Part shown: positions 5,806-13,385 of the stretch, piece after piece
Layout: each line of letters opens with the position of its first letter
Position numbering within the stretch: position 1 is the stretch's first letter
Assembly (NCBI GenBank): GCA_044220635.1
Contig: JBGAQP010000034.1
Coordinates: forward strand, 1-30,897
Direction: 5' to 3'
DNA: 30,897 nucleotides
Source of the DNA: JBGAQP01 sp044220635
GTDB taxonomy: Bacteria; Pseudomonadota; Gammaproteobacteria; Burkholderiales; Usitatibacteraceae
Position numbers and translations under genes: made by a program
The notes under the pieces: generated by a model
What the model was told of the DNA's origin: nothing
Seen by the model: the letters and a program-made list of their open reading frames with translations, nothing else
Databases searched by the model: none

Positions 5806-8707
5806 GAGTGCCGGCCGATCCACCCAGGGCGACCCGGCGGCGCCAGGCCCGGGCGGCGCGACCGAGGTGCGCAAGACCACGTGCTACATGTGCGCGTGCC
5901 GCTGCGGCATCCGCGTGCACCTGAAGGACGGCGTGGTGCGCTACATCGACGGCAACCCCGACCATCCGATCAACCAGGGCGTCATCTGCGCGAAGGGCGC
6001 CTCGGGGATCATGAAGCAGTACTCGCCCGCGCGCCTCACGCGGCCGCTGCGCCGCAAGGCCGGCGCCGAGCGCGGCTCCGGCGAATTCGAGGCGATCTCC
6101 TGGGAGGAGGCGTTCGCCACCCTCGCCGAGCGCCTCGGGCGCATCCGCTCGACGGACCCGAGGAAGTTCGCGCTGTTCACGGGCCGCGACCAGATGCAGG
6201 CGCTCACGGGGCTCTTCGCGCGCCAGTTCGGCACGCCCAACTACGCCGCCCACGGGGGATTCTGCTCGGTCAACATGGCCGCGGGCATGATCTACACGAT
6301 CGGCGGCTCCTTCTGGGAGTTCGGCGGCCCCGACCTCGACCGCGCGAAGCTCTTCGTGATGCTCGGCACGGCCGAGGACCACCACTCGAACCCGCTGAAG
6401 ATCGCGATCTCGAAGTTCAAGCGCGCGGGCGGGCGCTTCATCTCCGTGAATCCCGTGCGCACCGGCTACTCGGCGATCGCCGACGAGTGGATCCCCATCC
6501 GACCGGGCACCGACGGGGCGCTGCTGCTCGCGCTCGTGCACGAGCTGATCGAGCTCGGCCTCTACGACCGCGAGTTCCTCGTGCGCTACACCAACGCGGG
6601 CCAGCTCGTGAACCTGGACGAGGCGAGCGACGAGCTCGGGATGTTCGTGCGCACCGAGGTCCCCGAGGAGGAGGGCTGCTTCGACCCGCAGAACAAGCTC
6701 TGGTGGGACCGGCATGCCGACAAGCCCGTGGTCACCCACAGCGAGGGCTGCGACCCGTTCCTGTTCGGGCGCTTCACGCTCCACGACGGGACGCCCGCGA
6801 GCCCCGCCTTCCAGCTGCTCGCCGACCGCGTGCGCGACTACACGCCCGAGTGGGCGGCGGGGGTGACCGGCATCCCCGCGGCGACCATCCGCCGCCTCGC
6901 CCACGAGATGGGCATCACCGCGCGCGACCAGAAGATCGAGCTGCCCATCGCCTGGACCGATTGCTGGGGCAAGGAGCACGAGACGGTGACGGGCAACCCG
7001 GTCGCCTTCCACGCGATGCGCGGGCTGGCCGCGCACTCGAACGGTTTCCACACGATCCGCGCGCTCGCCATCCTGATGACGCTGCTCGGCACCATCGACC
7101 GGCCCGGGGGCTTTCGCCACAAGCCGCCCTTCCCGAGGCCGATCCCGCCGTGCGCGAAGACCCCCGCCACGCCGCTCGCCGTGAAAGCCGATTCCGTGCT
7201 CGACGGCGCGCCCCTGGGCTGGCCCGCGGAGCCCGACGACCTCTTCGTGGCCGACGACGGCACGCCGGTGCGCATCGACAAGGCCTTCTCCTGGGAGTAC
7301 CCGCTCGCGGTCCACGGGATGATGCACAACGTCATCACCAACGCCTGGCGTGGCGATCCCTATCCCGTCGACACGCTGCTCATCTTCATGGCGAACATGG
7401 CGTGGAACTCGACGATGAACACCGACGAGGTCCGCCGCATGCTCAACGACCGCGGCGAGGACGGGGAGTACCGCATCCCGTTCCTCGTGGTGGCCGACGC
7501 CTTCCAGTCGGAGATGACCGCCTTCGCGGACCTCGTCCTGCCCGACACCACCTACCTCGAGCGCCACGACGCGATGTCGATGCTCGACCGGCCGATCTCG
7601 GAGTTCGACGGCCCGGTGGACTCGGTGAGGATCCCCGTGGTCCCGCCCACGGGCGAGTGCAAGCCCTTCCAGGAAGTGCTGATCGAGCTCGCCTCGCGCC
7701 TGAAGCTGCCGGCCTTCGTCACGAAGGACGGGCGGCGCCGCTACCGCGACTATCCGGACTTCATCGTGAACTACGAGACCGAGCCCGGATCGGGCATCGG
7801 CTTCCTCGCGGGCTGGCGGGGGCGCGGCGGCGAGAAGAGCCTGAGGGGAGAGCCCAACCCGCGGCAGTGGGAGATGTACGCGCAGAACGACTGCGTCTTC
7901 CACTACCAGCTGCCCCGGAGCTACCAGTACATGCGCAACTGGAACCAGGGCTACCTCGAGTGGTCGCTGAGGAACCGCATCACGCGCTACGCCGAGCCGA
8001 TCCTCGTGCACCTGTACTCCGAGGTCCTGCAGAAGTTCCGGCTCGCCGCGCGCGGCAAGGGCCTCTCCCGGCGCCCGCCGGAGCCCCTGCGCGAGCGCGT
8101 GGCGACCTACTTCGACCCGCTGCCGTTCTACTACGAGCCGCTGGAGTCCCAGGCGACGGACAAGCAGCGCTTTCCGCTCGCCTGCGTCACCCAGCGGCCC
8201 ATGGCGATGTACCACTCCTGGGATTCGCAGAACGCGTGGCTCCGGCAGCTGCACGGCCACAACAGCCTGTTCGTGAATGCCGCCACGGCCGATGCCGCGG
8301 GCGTGGCCGACGGCGACTGGATCTGGCTCGTCTCGCCCTGGGGGCGGGTGCGCTGCGTGGCGCGGCATTCGCAGGCCGTGGAGCCCGGCACCGTGTGGAC
8401 CTGGAACGCGATCGGCAAGGCCCCCGGCGCCTGGAACCTCGCCCCGGACGCGGACGAGGCGAGCCGCGGCTTCCTCGTGAACCCGCTGATCTCCGAGGAG
8501 CTGCCCCCCGACGCAGGCGGGCATCGCTTCTCGAACTCGGACCCGGTGACGGGGCAGGCGGGCTGGTACGACGTGCGCGTGCGCATCGAGCGGGCGGCGC
8601 CCGGCGAGGAGGGCACGGCCGTGGACGCGGCGGCGATGAAGCCCTATCCGGGCATGGCCGAGCGCCCCGTGGACATGGCGTTCGTCGCCGGCCGGCCGAA
8701 GCGCTGA
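5756..8707 (+). CDS. soeA: SoeA-type molybdoprotein, membrane-bound sulfite dehydrogenase catalytic subunit
   Basis: A 983-residue molybdopterin oxidoreductase of the PsrA/PhsA/SoeA group. SoeA oxidises sulfite to sulfate on the cytoplasmic side of the membrane, normally with SoeB (iron-sulfur) and SoeC (anchor). The N-terminal [4Fe-4S] motif is C43-x2-C46-x3-C50-x27-C78. The likely Mo-ligand cysteine is C170 in HGGFCSVNMAAG. Characteristic segments include TGRDQMQALTGLFA and GTAEDHHSNPLKIAISKFKR. The C-terminal molybdopterin dinucleotide-binding domain spans about 800-965 (RPMAMYHSWDSQNAWLRQLHG onward). There is no Tat signal, which fits SoeA. GAGG at 5744-5747 supports ATG 5756. The first 37 or so residues are low complexity and partly overlap an antisense gene fossil. 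SoeB and SoeC genes do not follow. Confidence 0.88.
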   Translation: MDHMNGKAERGERATATSAGRSTQGDPAAPGPGGATEVRKTTCYMCACRCGIRVHLKDGVVRYIDGNPDHPINQGVICAKGASGIMKQYSPARLTRPLRRKAGAERGSGEFEAISWEEAFATLAERLGRIRSTDPRKFALFTGRDQMQALTGLFARQFGTPNYAAHGGFCSVNMAAGMIYTIGGSFWEFGGPDLDRAKLFVMLGTAEDHHSNPLKIAISKFKRAGGRFISVNPVRTGYSAIADEWIPIRPGTDGALLLALVHELIELGLYDREFLVRYTNAGQLVNLDEASDELGMFVRTEVPEEEGCFDPQNKLWWDRHADKPVVTHSEGCDPFLFGRFTLHDGTPASPAFQLLADRVRDYTPEWAAGVTGIPAATIRRLAHEMGITARDQKIELPIAWTDCWGKEHETVTGNPVAFHAMRGLAAHSNGFHTIRALAILMTLLGTIDRPGGFRHKPPFPRPIPPCAKTPATPLAVKADSVLDGAPLGWPAEPDDLFVADDGTPVRIDKAFSWEYPLAVHGMMHNVITNAWRGDPYPVDTLLIFMANMAWNSTMNTDEVRRMLNDRGEDGEYRIPFLVVADAFQSEMTAFADLVLPDTTYLERHDAMSMLDRPISEFDGPVDSVRIPVVPPTGECKPFQEVLIELASRLKLPAFVTKDGRRRYRDYPDFIVNYETEPGSGIGFLAGWRGRGGEKSLRGEPNPRQWEMYAQNDCVFHYQLPRSYQYMRNWNQGYLEWSLRNRITRYAEPILVHLYSEVLQKFRLAARGKGLSRRPPEPLRERVATYFDPLPFYYEPLESQATDKQRFPLACVTQRPMAMYHSWDSQNAWLRQLHGHNSLFVNAATADAAGVADGDWIWLVSPWGRVRCVARHSQAVEPGTVWTWNAIGKAPGAWNLAPDADEASRGFLVNPLISEELPPDAGGHRFSNSDPVTGQAGWYDVRVRIERAAPGEEGTAVDAAAMKPYPGMAERPVDMAFVAGRPKR

Positions 8708-8749
8708 GCCGGGGTCGCGAAACGAATCAACTGGCGAAGGGAGAGGACG

Positions 8750-9259
8750 ATGCGAAGGATGGGATGGGTGATGGCGACGGCGGCCCTGGTTGCCGGGCTG
8801 CCGGCGGGCGCGGAACCGATGATGTCCGCGCAGTGGGCGCAGCAGGCCTGCGCGGCGTGGAACGCCGATCCGGTGCTCACGACGAAGCTGCAGGAATCGG
8901 GCTGGATCGCCAACGACAAGAAGCGCGGCTACAAGGTGCTGCAGGTGTACCGGTCGGATTGCCCGGAAAGCCCGCGCGTCGAGGTGCGCATCGCCGCGAA
9001 GGACGGCAAGGCGCTGTGCGTGGCGGGCGGTCGCAGCGAGGCGAAGCTCGACTTCGACGTCGACTACGCGATGCACGCCGAGACGCGGCGCTGGATCGAG
9101 ATGGGCAAGGGCGAGTACGGCCCGATGAAGGCGATGTTCTTCGGGCGGCTCTCGTTCGACGGGCCGATGGGCGAGGCCATGGGCAACATGGGACCCTTCG
9201 AGAGCTTCCTGCTGCTCGTGGGCAAGGTCCCGGGCGAGAGCGCCTGCCCGGCGAAGTGA
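8750..9259 (+). CDS. Secreted SCP2-like sterol-carrier-fold protein
   Basis: A 169-residue protein with a signal peptide (MRRMGWVMATAALVAGLPAGA, cleavage likely near residue 21). The middle to C-terminal part reads AKLDFDVDYAMHAETRRWIEMGKG, with FFGRLSFDGPMGEAMGNMGPFESFLLLVG further on. This matches the strand-helix pattern of SCP2 lipid-binding proteins. Four cysteines in the mature part could form disulfides in the periplasm. The ribosome-binding site GGGAGAGG precedes ATG 8750, 42 bases after soeA, so it is probably co-transcribed. Its role is unknown. A hydrophobic-ligand carrier for sulfur or quinone-like compounds would be speculation. Confidence 0.7.
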   Translation: MRRMGWVMATAALVAGLPAGAEPMMSAQWAQQACAAWNADPVLTTKLQESGWIANDKKRGYKVLQVYRSDCPESPRVEVRIAAKDGKALCVAGGRSEAKLDFDVDYAMHAETRRWIEMGKGEYGPMKAMFFGRLSFDGPMGEAMGNMGPFESFLLLVGKVPGESACPAK

Positions 9260-9278
9260 CACTCACGGAGAGACCGCG

Positions 9279-9608
9279 ATGAGCTACGTGATCGGAGGCG
9301 TCGAGAAGGAAACCGACGGCGACGGCTACCTGAAGGAGCCCGACTACAGCGACGAGGCCGTGCAGGTGATCGCGGCTGCGGAGGGCGTGGCGCTCACCGA
9401 CGACCACTGGAAGGTGGTCAACTACCTGCGCGACCAGTACCGGGAGCACGGCCACACGCCCAATTTCCGCGCGATGACCAAGGACCTCCAGGAGGTCCTG
9501 CCGGGGTGCGACTCGAAGTCGCTCTACGACCTCTTTCCTCTGGGGCCGGCCAAGCAGGGCGCGAAGGTCGCGGGCTTGCCGCAGCCTTACGGCAAGGGCG
9601 GGTACTGA
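9279..9608 (+). CDS. DsrC/TusE-family paralogue lacking both redox cysteines (RspA-type)
   Basis: A 109-residue DsrC-fold protein, colinear with the true DsrC encoded at 22269. It shares the N-terminal GYL segment, the DDHWKVVNYLRDQY core, and the LYDLFPLGPAKQ...AGLPQP C-terminal arm. In DsrC the arm carries two cysteines (KQACK and GCV). Here they are replaced: KQGAK (A95) and a KGGY end. The only cysteine is C77, outside the arm. It therefore cannot form the DsrC trisulfide or the TusE persulfide. Cysteine-less DsrC homologues have been classed as RspA and suggested to be regulatory. It follows soeA and the SCP2-like gene closely and is probably co-transcribed. Confidence 0.88.
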   Translation: MSYVIGGVEKETDGDGYLKEPDYSDEAVQVIAAAEGVALTDDHWKVVNYLRDQYREHGHTPNFRAMTKDLQEVLPGCDSKSLYDLFPLGPAKQGAKVAGLPQPYGKGGY

Positions 9609-9609
9609 T

Positions 9610-10641
9610 TCAGGCGAGGGCGATCGCCTCCGGATCCCGGGCGAGGCGCCGGGCGTCCGGCGCCCCCGCGGCGGTCAGGTCGGCCGCGACGCGTTCCCAG
9701 TGCCCGCGGCCGGCGGCCGCCGCCTCGGCGATCGCCTCCGCGCGGCCCGTGGCGCCCCAGAGCGAGAACGCGGCCACGAGGCGCGGGAAGAGCGCCTCGC
9801 GCAGGCCCCCGAAGTTCGCCCGCCAGAAGTGCAGCGAGGGCGCCGCGCCGCGCTCGACGCGCGCGGGCAGGGTGACGAGGCAGTCGGCGAGCAGGTCGCG
9901 GACGGCGCGCGCGAAGAGCTCGACGCGCCGGTCGGCGTTCGCGGCCATGAACGCTTCCCAGGGCTCGCCGAGTCGTTGTCCCGCGGCGTGCTCGCCCAGC
10001 TCGTGCAGGACCAGAGTCTCGCGCTCGCCCTCGGCCATGCGCGCGAGGGCCGCGGCGCGCTCGTCCGCGAACCCGTAGGCCGCGAGCGCCGCGCCCATCG
10101 CGGCGCCCCCGCTCGCCTCCCAGGCCTCGGTGCGCATCCACAGCCAGCGCTCGAAGGCCTCGCGCCGGAACACGACCAGGCCGTCCTGGTACGCGGCCGG
10201 GGCCGCGTCGATGTCGCGCGCGTACTCGCAGCCGACTTCCACGACGTCGACGCCGGAACGGGTCTCGCGCCGCTCGAGCCGGCCGAGGAAGAAGCTCGGC
10301 TTGCCGAAGCGGCCGACGGCCGCGCCGTAGACGAGCCGGTCGCCGGCGAGCGCGGCGTTCGCATCGCGGGCCGCGAACGGGTCGCAGGCTCCGGCCCCGA
10401 GGGGCAGCGCCTCCCAGTCCGCGCCCTCGACGGCGTCCCAGAGGGCCTCGCGCTCCGCGATCCAGCGCGCGACCTCGCCGCGCGGCGGCGCCACGTCGAG
10501 GGGCAGGTCGTTCTCCCAGCGGAAGTACTCGCGCATCGCGAGCAGGTAGTTGCAAAGGCTCAGCTCCCGGGCGAAGCGCGCGTCCGAGATCGCGCAGTTC
10601 GCCTGCACCGCGGCGACCAGGGCCGGCAGGCGGGGGCTCAC
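9610..10641 (-). CDS. Conserved hypothetical protein of sulfur oxidisers (343 aa)
   Basis: A cytoplasmic protein rich in Ala, Arg and Glu. I recognise its general look from sulfur-oxidiser and sulfate-reducer genomes but cannot assign a function. Landmarks are CNYLLAMREYFRWENDLP (about residues 28-45), YGAAVGRFGKPSFFLGRLERRE (about 104-125), LVLHELGEHAAG (about 214-225) and LHFWRANFGGLREALFPRL (about 278-296). The HELGEH string is not an HExxH zinc motif. The GTG at 10641 overlaps the stop of the upstream gene by four bases (GTGA), arguing for translational coupling; in-frame extension further upstream is low-complexity. It is the last gene of the operon led by the ferredoxin-reductase fusion and converges with the DsrC paralogue, with a one-base gap. 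Confidence 0.7.
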   Translation of the reverse strand: MSPRLPALVAAVQANCAISDARFARELSLCNYLLAMREYFRWENDLPLDVAPPRGEVARWIAEREALWDAVEGADWEALPLGAGACDPFAARDANAALAGDRLVYGAAVGRFGKPSFFLGRLERRETRSGVDVVEVGCEYARDIDAAPAAYQDGLVVFRREAFERWLWMRTEAWEASGGAAMGAALAAYGFADERAAALARMAEGERETLVLHELGEHAAGQRLGEPWEAFMAANADRRVELFARAVRDLLADCLVTLPARVERGAAPSLHFWRANFGGLREALFPRLVAAFSLWGATGRAEAIAEAAAAGRGHWERVAADLTAAGAPDARRLARDPEAIALA

Positions 10642-11081
10642 CGCTGGCCCTCCCCGGGACCCGTGGCGCGGCGCCGCGGCTGCCAGCGCATGATCGCGGC
10701 GACGACCGCCTCGAAGGGAATCTCCGCGAGGCCCCCGAAAGCCTGCCGCGAGGCCGCCACCAGGCCGTGCACGTCGTCCGCGGGCGAGGGCGAGCCCGGC
10801 AGGGCCTCGTGCAGCCCCGCGAGCCCCCCGCACTGCAGGCGCAGCTCGACCGCGTGGGTGACGGGGCGGCCCGGCGGGGGCAGGCGCAGCGCGAAGGTGG
10901 AGCGCTCGCGCAGCAGCGCGCGCAGCGTGGTGCAGTTGGCGCGCGCCACGGCGGAGCGGCACTCGAGCGCCTCGCGTTCGGCGATCGCGCGCCCGATCGC
11001 GAGCGGGCAGCCCGCGAGGCGCGCCGTCAGCGCCTGCGCGAACGCGCAGTCGCGCGCGCCTTCGCCTTCAGTCGTCGTCAT
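10638..11081 (-). CDS. Four-cysteine hypothetical protein, possible Fe-S binder
   Basis: A 147-residue protein with four N-terminal cysteines, C12, C25, C41 and C50 (spacing 12, 15 and 8), in a helical setting (AIAEREALECRSAVARANC), plus C84. The arrangement suggests a metal or iron-sulfur ligand set, but no named family is certain. The C-terminal half (PFEAVVAAIMRW near the end) shows nothing catalytic. Its start overlaps the end of the preceding 74-residue gene by 14 bases, and its stop overlaps the next gene by four. It is firmly embedded in the operon with a ferredoxin-reductase fusion, which makes a redox role plausible. Confidence 0.7.
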   Translation of the reverse strand: MTTTEGEGARDCAFAQALTARLAGCPLAIGRAIAEREALECRSAVARANCTTLRALLRERSTFALRLPPPGRPVTHAVELRLQCGGLAGLHEALPGSPSPADDVHGLVAASRQAFGGLAEIPFEAVVAAIMRWQPRRRATGPGEGQR

Positions 11082-11292
11082 CGAAGCGCGGCCGCGGCTC
11101 GCGCACCTCGGTGAGCAGCGTCTCGGCGCCGAGCACGTCCTCGGCGAAGATCACCTTCACCTTGCAGTCGGCGGGCAGGGCGGGGTCCTTGCGCATCCGC
11201 TTGGCCGTGGCGGAGGCCTCGGGAAACGAGCTGAACTCGGCGATCTTCTCGAGGCGGAACATGGGGAAGACCTTGTAGAGGTAGTAGGGCAT
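11068..11292 (-). CDS. Small conserved hypothetical protein (74 aa)
   Basis: Begins MPYYLYKVFPMFRLEKIAEF and continues FSSFPEASATAKRMRKD, then VKVIFAEDVLGAETLLTEVR. The beta-alpha-beta pattern suggests a compact ferredoxin-like fold, but I cannot name it. Its single cysteine is not in a motif. ATG at 11292 was chosen over the longer frame, because upstream in-frame sequence overlaps the S24 gene and is low complexity. It ends in an acidic FDDDD tail. It lies between the S24-like gene and the four-cysteine gene, in one transcription unit. Confidence 0.65.
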   Translation of the reverse strand: MPYYLYKVFPMFRLEKIAEFSSFPEASATAKRMRKDPALPADCKVKVIFAEDVLGAETLLTEVREPRPRFDDDD

Positions 11293-11309
11293 GGGACGCC
11301 TTCTCGGGC

Positions 11310-11687
11310 TCACCCGCCGTAGTGCCGCGTGGCGCGGCGCCGGCCGGGACGGGACTTCTGGATGACGACGCCGCGCACCGCCGAGAGGTCGGCGATGGCG
11401 AGCGCGGGGTAGCGGGGATTGAGCGCGCGCAGCTCCCAGCCCCCGGGGCGCTGCGCGAGCTGGCGGAAGATCCACTCGCCCGCGTGCCACGCGAGCACGT
11501 AGGAGCCTTCGGTCGCGAGCCCCTCGGGCTCGACGACGATCACGTCGCCCTCGTCGAACTCGGGCTGCATGGAATCGCCCAGCACCAGCAGCGCGAAGGA
11601 CTCCGCGCCGCTGCAGGCGCCGAGGGCCTCGTCGGCGGCCGCGACGATGGGGATGGTGCGTCGCTCGGGCGTCGGGGGCGCGGACAT
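11310..11687 (-). CDS. S24/LexA-fold peptidase-like protein without HTH
   Basis: A 125-residue protein consisting of only the S24 (LexA/UmuD C-terminal) domain. The serine motif is LGDSMQPEFDEGDVIVVEP, with S39 as the nucleophile position. The strand that normally carries the catalytic lysine reads YVLAWHAGEWIFRQL, so arginine (R75) seems to occupy the lysine site. There is no N-terminal DNA-binding helix-turn-helix. It may therefore be an inactive dimerisation module, or use an altered dyad. It begins seven bases after the stop of the HTH-ferredoxin-reductase gene. A partnership between the two, with DNA binding on one protein and the S24 fold on the other, is an inference. Confidence 0.75.
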   Translation of the reverse strand: MSAPPTPERRTIPIVAAADEALGACSGAESFALLVLGDSMQPEFDEGDVIVVEPEGLATEGSYVLAWHAGEWIFRQLAQRPGGWELRALNPRYPALAIADLSAVRGVVIQKSRPGRRRATRHYGG

Positions 11688-11694
11688 GGCGATC

Positions 11695-13158
11695 TCAGAG
11701 GGCCTGGGTGAAGAGGCGCTCGGCCGGCACGCCGCCCGAGCGCAGCTCGAATTCGGCGGCGTCGACGAAGGCCGCGGGCCCGGCGACGTAGAAGTCCGTC
11801 GCCGCGGGGTCGAGCCCCGCGAGGCCGTCGGCGACCAGCGCGCGCGCACCCTCGGCCGCATCCGGGTGGCTGCGGGCGCGGTAGTCGAATCGCTCGAAGG
11901 CCTCCGACCACGCGCGGCACTGGTTGGCGAGGTAGTGGCCGTCGCCGCGGGTCGCGAGCCAGTGGATCGCGAAGGTCTCCGAGGCGTCGGCCGAGAGGGC
12001 GTACTCGACGAGGCTCTTCACCGGTGCGAAGCCCAGGTCGCAGGCGAAGAAGGCGAGCGTGCGTCCCTGCGCGTCGGCGAGCACGAAGCGGCCCTCGGGG
12101 CCGGCGACGCTCACCTTGTCGCCCGCGCCGATGGCGCCCGCGAACAGGCGCTCGGCGAACGCGTCCGCGGGATCGCGGCCGATGTGGAAATGCAGGTTGC
12201 GGTCGTCGCAGGGGCAGCTCGCGATCGGGTAGCCCGCGCTCGCGTCCCCCGCGGCGGTCGCCGCGCCGAGGGTCACGGACTGGCCCGCGAGGAAGCGCAG
12301 GCGGTTCGAGCGCGGTGTTTGCAGGTGGACGAGGCGCGTGTCGGGGGCGAGCTCGGCGACGGAGCGCACCGTCGTGACGATCTGCTGCGCCGGGATGTCG
12401 TCGGGGCCCGCGGCTTCGAGGGTCTCGATCTCCACGTCGGTGACCGGCGCGTAGGCGCACATCAGGACGTGGCCCTGCGTGCGCTCGGCCTCGGAGAGCG
12501 GGTAGTCGTGGTGGCGCGCCTTCTGGACCTCGCCCGCCACGACGCGCGCCTTGCACAGCCCGCAGCTGCCGTTGCCGCAGCCGTAGGCGAGGCGCAGCCC
12601 CGCCTTGAGCCCGGCCTGCAGGAGCGAATCGTGCCCCTCGACGAAGAACTCGCGGCCGCTCGGCCGGACCTTCACGTTCGGCGTCATGACGCGCAGCACG
12701 TCGTCGAGGACCGCGAGCGGGTCGGCATCTTCCGCGGCGAAGATCCGCCCGAGCCCTTCGCCGATCTCCTCGAGCACGGCGGGCAGCTGCGGGTGCCCCG
12801 GGAAGGCCGCGGCGAGGCGCGTGCCGATCGCCTCGACGAGCGCGTGGTAGCGCTGGAGGGTGCGGCGCAGGTCCGCGAGCTCCCGGCCCTGGGCGAAGAG
12901 CCGCTGGGCGAGGACCTCCTGGGAGGGCAGCGTGCGTTCACGGACACGGCGGCCAAACGACTCCTCCTTGATGCGGGTGACGCGCTCGAGGTCGCCCGAG
13001 GACTCGAGCCGTGCCTCGGGAAAGGCGCGCAGCAGCTCCTGCGTCGTGACCATTCCCTCGGCGGCGGCGAGCGCGCCCTCGCGGACCATCCGCTGCAGCG
13101 TGCTGCGGTGCACGCCGACGAGGTGGGCCGCCCGCGACAGCGACAGGCGGTGGATCAC
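11695..13158 (-). CDS. HTH - [2Fe-2S] ferredoxin - ferredoxin reductase fusion, possible redox-sensing regulator
   Basis: A 487-residue three-part protein. Residues 5-30 (LSLSRAAHLVGVHRSTLQRMV) form a helix-turn-helix of the Fis/excisionase kind. Residues 50-155 are a charged helical linker. Residues 160-245 are a plant-type ferredoxin domain with C194-x4-C199-x2-C202-x31-C234. Residues 258-487 are an FAD/NAD(P)-binding reductase module with GYPIASCPCDD in place of the usual RxYS FAD motif and a YVAGPAAFVDAA C-terminal signature. It starts at GTG 13158 behind a GGAGGGG ribosome-binding site. It heads a five-gene operon divergent from tusA-dsrE2. Direct electron input to a DNA-binding domain would make it a redox-responsive regulator. 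Alternatively the HTH-like part mediates protein contacts only. Confidence 0.85.
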   Translation of the reverse strand: MIHRLSLSRAAHLVGVHRSTLQRMVREGALAAAEGMVTTQELLRAFPEARLESSGDLERVTRIKEESFGRRVRERTLPSQEVLAQRLFAQGRELADLRRTLQRYHALVEAIGTRLAAAFPGHPQLPAVLEEIGEGLGRIFAAEDADPLAVLDDVLRVMTPNVKVRPSGREFFVEGHDSLLQAGLKAGLRLAYGCGNGSCGLCKARVVAGEVQKARHHDYPLSEAERTQGHVLMCAYAPVTDVEIETLEAAGPDDIPAQQIVTTVRSVAELAPDTRLVHLQTPRSNRLRFLAGQSVTLGAATAAGDASAGYPIASCPCDDRNLHFHIGRDPADAFAERLFAGAIGAGDKVSVAGPEGRFVLADAQGRTLAFFACDLGFAPVKSLVEYALSADASETFAIHWLATRGDGHYLANQCRAWSEAFERFDYRARSHPDAAEGARALVADGLAGLDPAATDFYVAGPAAFVDAAEFELRSGGVPAERLFTQAL

Positions 13159-13385
13159 GGGCCCCTCCGACGCAAGGCGCGCGGGTCGCGCGCCGTCGAA
13201 GGGCAGTGTAACCGAGCGCGCGCGCCCGGCAAGCCCGCCCGTGGAGCGCGGAATAACCCGGAGGGAGTAGGGGCATTACCCGTTGCGGGTATGGACCCGG
13301 CGGGGCGGCTGTCGGCGAAATAGCAAATCGCCCGGGAGGCGGGTTCGCGCTCGCCCTCCGCCGGGCCCATCCGGGAGAACCGCAC
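13159..13385. promoter_or_regulatory. Divergent control region between the HTH-ferredoxin operon and tusA
   Basis: This 227-base region separates two divergent operons. The minus-strand ribosome-binding site lies at its left edge and the tusA leader at its right. The middle has two G/C-tract elements: ATAACCC...GGGAGTA (13253-13269) and an exact TACCC-N5-GGGTA palindrome (13277-13291). No unambiguous sigma-70 boxes stand out. Autoregulation by the HTH fusion or control by a CsoR/CstR-like factor are both possible. Confidence 0.5.
13277..13291. promoter_or_regulatory. TACCC-N5-GGGTA palindrome, candidate operator (copy 1)
   Basis: TACCC (13277-13281), spacer GTTGC, GGGTA (13287-13291). The same half-sites and spacing recur upstream of dsrA at 18521-18535. 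The form resembles the G-tract pseudo-palindromes bound by CsoR/RcnR-family repressors, which include the persulfide sensor CstR. No csoR-like gene lies in this window. Confidence 0.5.

Noticed and set aside
5636..9262. 1208-codon minus-strand open frame opposite soeA
   Set aside because: His/Arg/Val-rich antisense shadow with no domain. Only its last residues coincide with a piece of the phosphoesterase fossil.
5383..9282. 1299-codon plus-strand open frame over soeA
   Set aside because: Arg/Pro/Gly-rich product with no motifs. It is a high-GC shadow of the real soeA frame, which has all cofactor motifs.
9610..10962. 450-residue version of the 343-residue hypothetical protein
   Set aside because: The extra N-terminal 107 residues are Arg/Ala/Pro-rich and overlap the four-cysteine gene. 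The GTG at 10641 overlaps that gene's stop in the usual coupled manner.
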